From: an uncultured Ruminococcus sp. | GTDB taxonomy: Bacteria > Bacillota > Clostridia > Oscillospirales > Ruminococcaceae | Assembly: GCA_900550695.1 (NCBI GenBank) | Contig: URTF01000074.1 | Location: 1 to 9,878, forward strand | Length of the DNA: 9,878 bases | Reading direction: 5' to 3' | In this document: piece by piece, positions 4,564 to 9,878 of the stretch | Layout: the number at the start of each line of letters is the position of its first letter | Position numbering within the stretch: position 1 is the stretch's first letter | Made by a program: the position numbers and the translations under genes | The notes under the pieces: model-generated | Databases searched by the model: none | Seen by the model: only the letters and a program-made list of their open reading frames with translations | Told to the model about the DNA's origin: nothing

Positions 4564-6501
4564 ATGGGACTTACTCTTGCAGAAAAGATCCTTAAGGCTC
4601 ACGTTGTTGACGGCGAGTTCGTAAAAGGAAAGGAAATCGGTATCAGAATTGACCAGACTCTTACTCAGGACGCAACAGGCACAATGGCTTATCTTGAATT
4701 TGAGGCAATGGGTGTTCCGAGAGTTAAAACAGAGCGTTCTGTCGCTTATATCGACCACAACACTCTCCAGTCAGGCTTTGAAAATGCTGATGACCACCGC
4801 TTTATCGGCTCTGTCGCAAAGAAGCACGGCATCTATTTCTCCCGTCCCGGCAACGGTATCTGCCACCAGGTACACCTTGAACGCTTCGGTATCCCGGGCA
4901 AGACGCTCATCGGTTCGGACAGCCATACTCCAACGGGCGGCGGACTTGGTATGATCGCTATCGGCGCAGGCGGACTTGACGTTGCGGTTGCAATGGGCGG
5001 CGGTGCATACTATATTACTTATCCTAAGATCGTAAACGTTAAGCTCACGGGCAAGCTTTCCCCTTGGGTAGCTGCTAAGGACGTTATCCTTGAAGTTCTC
5101 CGCATCATGTCCGTTAAGGGCGGCGTTGGCAAGATCATCGAATACACGGGCGAGGGTGTTAAGACGCTTTCCGTTCCCGAACGTGCAACTATCACAAACA
5201 TGGGCGCAGAGCTTGGCGCAACAACTTCTATCTTCCCGTCCGATGAGATCACAAAGCAGTTCCTTAAGGCTCAGAAGCGTGAAGAAGTATGGACAGAGCT
5301 TTCCGCTGATCCCGATGCAGTTTATGACGAAACTATCGAGATCGACCTTTCAAAGCTTGCTCCTCTCGCAGCTTGCCCTCATTCTCCCGATAATATCAAA
5401 TCCGCTGACGACCTCAAGGGTATGAAGATAGATCAGGTCTGCATCGGTTCATGCACAAACAGCTCCCTTATGGATATGATGAAGGTTGCATACATTCTTA
5501 AGGGCAAGACCGTTCACCCAGATGTTTCCCTTGCTATCGCTCCGGGTTCAAAGCAGGTTCTCAATATGCTCGCTGAAAACGGCGCACTCGCTGATATCAT
5601 CGATGCAGGTGCAAGAGTTCTCGAAAGCGCTTGCGGCCCTTGTATCGGTATGGGTCAGTCACCTAACTCAAAGGGTATCTCGCTCCGTACATTCAACAGA
5701 AACTTCGAGGGCAGAAGCGGAACAAAGGACGGTCAGATCTACCTTGTATCTCCCGAAATGGCTGCTTACTCCGCTATCAAGGGCGTTCTTTCCGACCCGA
5801 GAGAGCTTGGCGAAATGCCCGAATTCAAGCTCCCCGAAGAGTTCGTTATCAACGATAATATGATCGTTCCTCCTGCTCCCGAAGCTGATATGGACAAGGT
5901 TGAGATTCTCCGAGGACCAAACATCAAGCCATTCCCCAAGACTGCTCCTCTTGCTGACAGCATCGAAGCTAAATGCTCGCTCAAAGTCGGCGACAATATC
6001 ACTACCGACCACATTATGCCCGCAGGCGCAAAGATTCTTCCTCTGCGTTCAAATATTCCTGCAATTTCCAAGTTCTGCTTCACCGTTTGCGATGAAAAGT
6101 TCCCCGAAAGAGCAGAAAGCTACGGCAAGAGCATCATCGTCGGCGGTGCTAACTACGGTCAGGGTTCGTCCCGTGAACACGCTGCACTCGCTCCTCTTCA
6201 CCTCGGCGTAAAGGCTGTCCTTGTAAAGAGCTTTGCCCGTATCCACCGTTCAAACCTCATCAATGCAGGTATTCTTCCTCTTACATTTGTTAACGAGGCT
6301 GATTATGATAAAATTTCTCGGGACGATGTTCTCGAGATCGCAGACGTTCGTGCGGCTGTCGAGAGCGGCAAGTCCGAACTTACAGTAAAGAACAAGACCA
6401 CGGGCGAAGATATCCCCGTACTCTGCGAACTTACGGGCAGAACCAAGGATATCATTCTCGCAGGCGGACTTCTTGACTACACAAGAGAAAGCTTAAAGTA
6501 A
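4564..6501 (+). CDS. acn: Aconitate hydratase (aconitase), Aquifex-type short form
   Basis: This 645-residue enzyme isomerises citrate to isocitrate through cis-aconitate. The three cysteines that hold the 4Fe-4S cluster are all visible: C297 in IGSCTNSS, and C357 and C360 in ACGPCIGMG. The N-terminal domains carry SDSHT at 118-122 and a glycine-rich run after it. The C-terminal swivel domain has DNITTDHI at 477-484 and the active-site loop GSSREHAAL at 534-542. The length is well short of the roughly 850-900 residues of AcnA and AcnB and fits the short bacterial/archaeal aconitase class. It is the first gene behind a perfect promoter and uses highly biased codons (AAG, CGT, ATC), suggesting strong expression. 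The next gene starts two bases after its stop. Together with icd it supplies 2-oxoglutarate; no citrate synthase is in view. Confidence 0.96.
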   Translation: MGLTLAEKILKAHVVDGEFVKGKEIGIRIDQTLTQDATGTMAYLEFEAMGVPRVKTERSVAYIDHNTLQSGFENADDHRFIGSVAKKHGIYFSRPGNGICHQVHLERFGIPGKTLIGSDSHTPTGGGLGMIAIGAGGLDVAVAMGGGAYYITYPKIVNVKLTGKLSPWVAAKDVILEVLRIMSVKGGVGKIIEYTGEGVKTLSVPERATITNMGAELGATTSIFPSDEITKQFLKAQKREEVWTELSADPDAVYDETIEIDLSKLAPLAACPHSPDNIKSADDLKGMKIDQVCIGSCTNSSLMDMMKVAYILKGKTVHPDVSLAIAPGSKQVLNMLAENGALADIIDAGARVLESACGPCIGMGQSPNSKGISLRTFNRNFEGRSGTKDGQIYLVSPEMAAYSAIKGVLSDPRELGEMPEFKLPEEFVINDNMIVPPAPEADMDKVEILRGPNIKPFPKTAPLADSIEAKCSLKVGDNITTDHIMPAGAKILPLRSNIPAISKFCFTVCDEKFPERAESYGKSIIVGGANYGQGSSREHAALAPLHLGVKAVLVKSFARIHRSNLINAGILPLTFVNEADYDKISRDDVLEIADVRAAVESGKSELTVKNKTTGEDIPVLCELTGRTKDIILAGGLLDYTRESLK

Positions 6502-6503
6502 AA

Positions 6504-6935
6504 ATGTGCTGTTCAAAATGCGGCATGGATTGTGACAGGTGCAGCCGAAAGGAAGAGTTCGGCTGCCTTGGCTGCAATAATATGCAGAGCGGGTATTGGG
6601 GAGAAAAGTGCGAGATAAAGGAATGTTGTGAGGGTAAAAAGCTCGAACATTGCGGACTTTGCCCCGATTTTCCCTGCGAAATGCTGCGTGAGATATCCTT
6701 TGACGAAGAACTCGGCGACGACGGTGAGCGGCTTCTCAACGCCAAGAAATGGGCAGACGAAAGCAGAGAGCTTTCCGAGAAAAAACTGAAAAATATTCTG
6801 CTCGGAGTTTCACTCGGAGCAGTTTTCGGAGCTATTCTCGGCGCTTGGCAGGATATGACTGCGGCTTTTGTTGTCGGCGGCGTTGTGATCGGAGTCGGCA
6901 TTGCTTTCCTTTTGAATTTCTACAAAAAATACTGA
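6504..6935 (+). CDS. DUF3795-like cysteine-rich protein with two C-terminal membrane segments
   Basis: This 143-residue protein is of unknown function. Its first 58 residues hold 13 cysteines (2, 3, 6, 10, 13, 21, 24, 36, 41, 42, 50, 53, 58) in CxxC-like pairs, including C50-GL-C53-PDFP-C58. That pattern resembles the DUF3795 family and suggests zinc or iron-sulfur binding. A charged helical linker (about 60-96) leads to two hydrophobic segments at about 98-115 and 119-138, so the cysteine domain should face the cytoplasm on a membrane hairpin. The start lies two bases after the aconitase stop with no strong ribosome site, so translation is probably coupled to aconitase. The context suggests a link to the oxidative branch or redox state, but nothing in the sequence shows a reaction. 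Confidence 0.85.
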   Translation: MCCSKCGMDCDRCSRKEEFGCLGCNNMQSGYWGEKCEIKECCEGKKLEHCGLCPDFPCEMLREISFDEELGDDGERLLNAKKWADESRELSEKKLKNILLGVSLGAVFGAILGAWQDMTAAFVVGGVVIGVGIAFLLNFYKKY

Positions 6936-6950
6936 CGGGAGTTACATAAA

Positions 6951-7745
6951 ATGAGTGACATAACAACGCTTGAAAAAACGTCTGAATCAACTCAGCTTCA
7001 AATGCGCAAAGGCACTTTTATCTCGGCAAATGCAATAAAATATTTTGCTGTTTTTGCAATGCTTATCGACCATATCGCATGGTGCTTTGTTGATACAAAT
7101 TCAATTCTCGGCATCATAATGCACCTCATCGGAAGAATGACTGCCCCGATAATGACATATTTTATTGTTGAGGGTTATCATTATACAAGGAATGTGAACA
7201 AATATCTGGCAAGGCTTGCGATATTCGCAGCGGTTTCGTGGATACCGTTTCTTTTTATGGAATATGGTACTCTGCTGCCGTTCACATCTGTTGACGGAAA
7301 TCTGTATTTCAACCCTGCTCAGGGTGTTATCTATACGTTTTTCCTCACATTGCTTGCGCTGAAAACAGTACATTCGGAGGATCTGCCAAAGCCTGCAAAG
7401 GTCGTGCTTGTGATAGGCTTGTGCCTGCTCTCAACGATAGGCGACTGGTTCTTTTTCCCGATAATATGGGCGCTGCTGCTCGATAAGTACAGAGGAAGCT
7501 TCAAAAAGCAGGCTGCTGCATTTGTGGTATCATCGGTCATTCTTATAACGCTGATGATAGTGTTCCTCACGGACGGCTTTGGTGACAACTGGTTCCAGTA
7601 CGGAGTTCTGCTTGCGCTTATCCCGCTTTATTTCTACAACGGCGAAAAGGGCAGGAGCGGCAGGTTCAACAAGTGGTTTTTCTATATTTTCTATCCTGCG
7701 CATTTATTGATATTCGGAATACTTAAATGGTATGTTTTTAATTAA
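6951..7745 (+). CDS. TraX-family integral membrane protein
   Basis: This 264-residue protein has several hydrophobic segments. Family features are K30 followed by MLIDH at 37-41, GRMTAPIMTYFIVEGY at 61-76 with HYTRN after it, YLARLAIFA at 85-93, and a C-terminal FYPAHLLI at 247-254. The founding member, TraX of the F plasmid, N-acetylates pilin. Chromosomal relatives in Firmicutes have no assigned substrate, and this one has no conjugation gene nearby. The conserved His, Arg and Glu residues suggest membrane acyltransferase chemistry, which is inference. GGGAG stands 9 bases before the start. The gene lies 15 bases after the DUF3795-like gene and 17 bases before icd, so it is part of the operon. 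It uses more ATA, AAA and AGG codons than the enzymes on either side. Confidence 0.88.
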   Translation: MSDITTLEKTSESTQLQMRKGTFISANAIKYFAVFAMLIDHIAWCFVDTNSILGIIMHLIGRMTAPIMTYFIVEGYHYTRNVNKYLARLAIFAAVSWIPFLFMEYGTLLPFTSVDGNLYFNPAQGVIYTFFLTLLALKTVHSEDLPKPAKVVLVIGLCLLSTIGDWFFFPIIWALLLDKYRGSFKKQAAAFVVSSVILITLMIVFLTDGFGDNWFQYGVLLALIPLYFYNGEKGRSGRFNKWFFYIFYPAHLLIFGILKWYVFN

Positions 7746-7762
7746 TATAGGAGGCTTAAAAA

Positions 7763-8977
7763 ATGGCTGAAAAAATCAAAATGACTACTCCGCTCGTCGA
7801 AATGGACGGCGACGAGATGACCCGAATTATCTGGAAGATGATAAAGGATATCCTTATTCTTCCTTATGTTGACCTCAATACAGAATACTATGACCTCGGA
7901 CTTGAAAACAGAAACGCTACCGATGATAAGGTAACTGTTGATTCCGCAGAGGCTACAAAGAAGTACGGCGTTGCTGTAAAGTGCGCAACCATTACTCCAA
8001 ATGCTGCCCGTATGACCGAATACAACCTTAAGGAAATGTGGAAGTCACCTAACGGAACTATCAGAGCTATCCTTGACGGTACGGTTTTCCGCACACCTAT
8101 CATCGTTAAGGGCATCACACCCTATATCCCGACCTGGACAAAGCCTATCACTATCGCACGTCATGCTTACGGCGATGTTTACAAGAATACAGAGCTTCGT
8201 GTTGCAGAGGGTGCAAAGGCTGAACTCGTTGTAACAAACAAGGACGGCAGCGAGGAGCGTTCGCTTATCCACGAATTCAAGGGTACGGACGGCATCATTC
8301 AGGGACTTCACAATACGGACAAGTCCATTTCAAGCTTCGCAAGAGCTTGCTTCAACTTTGCCGTTGACACAAAGCAGGATCTCTGGTTCGCAACAAAGGA
8401 TACTATTTCCAAGAAGTATGACCACCGCTTCAAGGATATTTTCGCTGAGATCTATGAAAATGAATACAAGGCTAAGTTTGAAGAACTCGGCATTGAATAT
8501 TTCTATACGCTCATCGACGACGCAGTTGCAAGAGTTATCCGTTCAAACGGCGGCTATATCTGGGCTTGCAAGAACTATGACGGCGACGTAATGTCCGATA
8601 TGGTTGCTACCGCTTACGGCAGCCTTGCAATGATGACCTCCGTTCTCGTTTCTCCGAGCGGCGTTTATGAATACGAAGCTGCACACGGTACTGTTCAGCG
8701 TCACTACTACAAGTACCTCAAGGGCGAAACGACCTCCACAAACAGCGTAGCTACGATATTTGCTTGGTCGGGCGCACTCCGCAAGAGAGGCGAAATGGAC
8801 GGCAACAGCGAACTTATTCGCTATGCTGACAACCTCGAAAAGGCTACTATCAGCACCATTGAAGACGGCGTAATGACAGGCGACCTCGAAGCGCTTTCCT
8901 CTATCCCGAACAAGAAAAAGGTAGACACAGAAGCTTTCCTCGTTGCTGTAAATGAGCGTCTTGCAAAGCTTATGTAA
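7763..8977 (+). CDS. icd: NADP-dependent isocitrate dehydrogenase, eukaryotic-type
   Basis: This 404-residue enzyme converts isocitrate and NADP+ to 2-oxoglutarate, CO2 and NADPH. It aligns by eye along its length with human IDH1-type enzymes. Isocitrate-binding residues appear in WKSPNGTIR (S95, N97, R101), R110 and R133 (the position of human R132) within RHAYGD. The catalytic Tyr140 and Lys212 and the metal-binding aspartates D253, D275 and D279 are present. [10 protein letters not shown] at 305-314 has the R-H pair that selects NADP over NAD. A strong AGGAGG site stands 8 bases before the ATG. It is the last gene of the aconitase operon and shares aconitase's strong codon bias. In an anaerobe the pair most likely feeds glutamate synthesis and NADPH supply rather than a full cycle. 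Its TAA stop is the first codon of a dispersed repeat. Confidence 0.97.
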   Translation: MAEKIKMTTPLVEMDGDEMTRIIWKMIKDILILPYVDLNTEYYDLGLENRNATDDKVTVDSAEATKKYGVAVKCATITPNAARMTEYNLKEMWKSPNGTIRAILDGTVFRTPIIVKGITPYIPTWTKPITIARHAYGDVYKNTELRVAEGAKAELVVTNKDGSEERSLIHEFKGTDGIIQGLHNTDKSISSFARACFNFAVDTKQDLWFATKDTISKKYDHRFKDIFAEIYENEYKAKFEELGIEYFYTLIDDAVARVIRSNGGYIWACKNYDGDVMSDMVATAYGSLAMMTSVLVSPSGVYEYEAAHGTVQRHYYKYLKGETTSTNSVATIFAWSGALRKRGEMDGNSELIRYADNLEKATISTIEDGVMTGDLEALSSIPNKKKVDTEAFLVAVNERLAKLM

Positions 8978-9149
8978 TACTGCTCTCTGATCAACCTGCA
9001 GACAAATCCTCGGCTATAAATCCATTCGGCGTCAGACTCCTTTGCAAGGCACCCAGCCTTGCCGCAGTCGTCTTCAAAGTCCACGCAGTGACTTGACTGG
9101 GTTTATTCTATCTGTCGGCTTTGTCTGCAGAACGATCAAAGATCAGTAT
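8975..9149 (+). repeat. Approximately 175-base element with 30-base imperfect terminal inverted repeats
   Basis: The left arm (8977-9006) and the right arm (9120-9149, read on the minus strand) agree at 25 of 30 positions. The longest block is the perfect 11-base CTGCAGACAAA. TA dinucleotides occur inside both arms, at 8978-8979 and 9147-9148, as a TA target duplication would give. A central perfect hairpin, GCAAGGC with loop ACCCA (9044-9062), adds further symmetry. The left 45 bases (8975-9019) match the repeat at 10-54 after the FtsA-like gene. No transposase is encoded. A non-autonomous miniature element or an intergenic palindromic repeat family fits best. It fills most of the gap between icd and rex. 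Confidence 0.7.
9044..9062 (+). other. Central hairpin of the icd-rex intergenic element
   Basis: GCAAGGC (9044-9050), loop ACCCA and GCCTTGC (9056-9062) form a perfect 7-pair stem at the middle of the element. No T-run follows on either strand, so it is not a standard terminator. Confidence 0.6.
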
Positions 9150-9171
9150 AAAAACAGGAGAGAAGTTATAA

Positions 9172-9822
9172 ATGCAGAAACCAAAGAGATCCGAGATATC
9201 ATCATCGGTAATCAAACGCCTGCCGAGATATTACAGATTTATCGGCGAGCTTATTAAACAAGGGATAGTTCGCAGTTCATCGGGTGAGCTGGCGGAAAAA
9301 ATGTCGCTCACAGCGTCACAGATACGTCAGGATCTTAACTGCTTCGGAGGCTTCGGACAGCAGGGTTACGGTTATAATTTAGTTGAGCTTCGCACCGAGA
9401 TCGGAAAGATCCTTGGCATCGACCGTGGATACAAGGCGGTGCTTTTCGGTGCGGGAAACCTCGGAAAAGCTATTGCGAGCCATATGAACTTCGGCGAATA
9501 CGGCTGGGAGCTTATCGGTATCTTTGACAGCGACCTGCGCAAGGAAAACGAAAAAGTTGCCAACCTTTCCGTAATGCATATAAGCCGAATGGAAAGCTTT
9601 ATCACCGAAAATAAGCCCGAGATCGCCATTCTCTGTATCCCAAAGGCAGCCGCTCAGGAATATGCGGATAAATTGGTTTCGCTCGGAATAAAAGCGTTCT
9701 GGAACTTCAGCCACTATGATCTGGCGGTTTCGCACAAGAATATCGTTGTACAGAATGTCCACCTCGGTGACAGTATAATGACACTTTCCTACGGTCTTAC
9801 GACTTTTGAGGACGAAGAATAG
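9172..9822 (+). CDS. rex: Redox-sensing transcriptional repressor Rex
   Basis: This 216-residue repressor senses the NADH/NAD+ ratio. Rex dimers bind operators when NAD+ dominates and let go when NADH rises, typically controlling fermentation and energy genes. Residues 1-80 form the winged-helix DNA-binding domain, with the family-typical LPRYYRFIGEL at 17-27 and SQIRQDLNCFGGFG at 49-62. The Rossmann domain begins at KAVLFGAGNLGKA (88-100), whose GxGxxG binds the dinucleotide. The C-terminal helix and loop region includes FWNFSHYDL at 176-184. The length is normal for the family. AGGAGAG stands 9 bases before the ATG. No clear promoter or Rex site lies just upstream, so the gene may be read from the acn operon through the intergenic element. 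A Rex-like operator does lie at the acn promoter. Confidence 0.96.
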   Translation: MQKPKRSEISSSVIKRLPRYYRFIGELIKQGIVRSSSGELAEKMSLTASQIRQDLNCFGGFGQQGYGYNLVELRTEIGKILGIDRGYKAVLFGAGNLGKAIASHMNFGEYGWELIGIFDSDLRKENEKVANLSVMHISRMESFITENKPEIAILCIPKAAAQEYADKLVSLGIKAFWNFSHYDLAVSHKNIVVQNVHLGDSIMTLSYGLTTFEDEE

Positions 9823-9878
9823 CATAAGGTCACCTCTAAAAACCACCGGCTAAAGCCTTAGCACCTCATCTGCTTGCA
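9823..9878. other. Unassigned tail after rex
   Basis: These last 56 bases hold no gene. They contain a small hairpin, GCTAA-AGCC-TTAGC (about 9850-9863), after an AAAAACCACCGG run, and CACCTC occurs twice. No T-run terminator is complete before the window ends. It could be the edge of another intergenic repeat. Confidence 0.3.

Noticed and set aside
9044..9062. Hairpin after icd as a Rho-independent terminator
   Set aside because: No T-run follows on either strand. It is better explained as the centre of the inverted-repeat element.
9120..9152. Promoter for rex with -10 TATAAA at 9147
   Set aside because: No acceptable -35 lies 16-18 bases upstream, and the bases fall in the repeat arm. It cannot be supported.
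8821..9257. Open frames on both strands through the icd-rex gap
   Set aside because: They overlap the 3' end of icd and the 5' end of rex. Their similarity to each other comes from the inverted repeat, and no gene-like start is present.
1..9878. CRISPR array, prophage or conjugative element suggested by the TraX-like protein
   Set aside because: There are no regularly spaced repeats and no integrase, relaxase or other transfer genes. TraX-family proteins are common on Firmicutes chromosomes.

Overview
This window looks like chromosomal DNA of an anaerobic gut or rumen clostridium, most likely a Ruminococcus-like member of the Oscillospiraceae. Several things point there: strong AGGAGG-type ribosome binding sites, near-consensus sigma-A promoters in AT-rich spacers, a clostridial Rex, an Aquifex-type short aconitase beside a eukaryotic-type NADP isocitrate dehydrogenase, and a tandem pair of short TrkA proteins. 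The assignment is by resemblance and no database was searched. There are nine protein genes and one tRNA gene, all intact, with no gene-free stretch longer than about 215 bases.

Left part, minus strand (3718 down to 52). One extended -10 promoter drives an apparent three-gene operon: two TrkA-type nucleotide-binding regulators of potassium transport, then a 762-residue FtsA/PilM-like actin-family ATPase with a lysine/alanine-rich N-terminal tail and a C-terminal region of repeated small beta-type motifs. Gaps between genes are 13 to 16 bases. Neither FtsZ nor a Trk/Ktr membrane subunit is in view.

Middle (3773 to 4379). A sigma-A promoter drives tRNA-Leu(CAA). The tRNA converges on a minus-strand cytidine deaminase gene, and the two share a strong hairpin terminator.

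Right part, plus strand (4448 to 9822). A perfect-consensus promoter (TTGACA, 17 bases, TATAAT) starts a tight run: aconitase, a cysteine-rich DUF3795-like membrane protein, a TraX-family membrane protein, and NADP-isocitrate dehydrogenase. The two enzymes make 2-oxoglutarate and NADPH from citrate, the oxidative arm that feeds glutamate synthesis. Rex, the NADH/NAD+-sensing repressor, follows. An 18-base Rex-like operator (12 of 14 positions in its two half sites) overlaps the -35 box of the aconitase promoter, so this Rex may control the neighbouring operon.

The least expected structure is a dispersed repeat. About 45 bases starting exactly at the TAA stop codon of the FtsA-like gene match, 35 of 45 without gaps, the 45 bases starting exactly at the TAA stop codon of isocitrate dehydrogenase. 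The second copy is part of an approximately 175-base element with 30-base imperfect terminal inverted repeats that fills most of the gap before rex.
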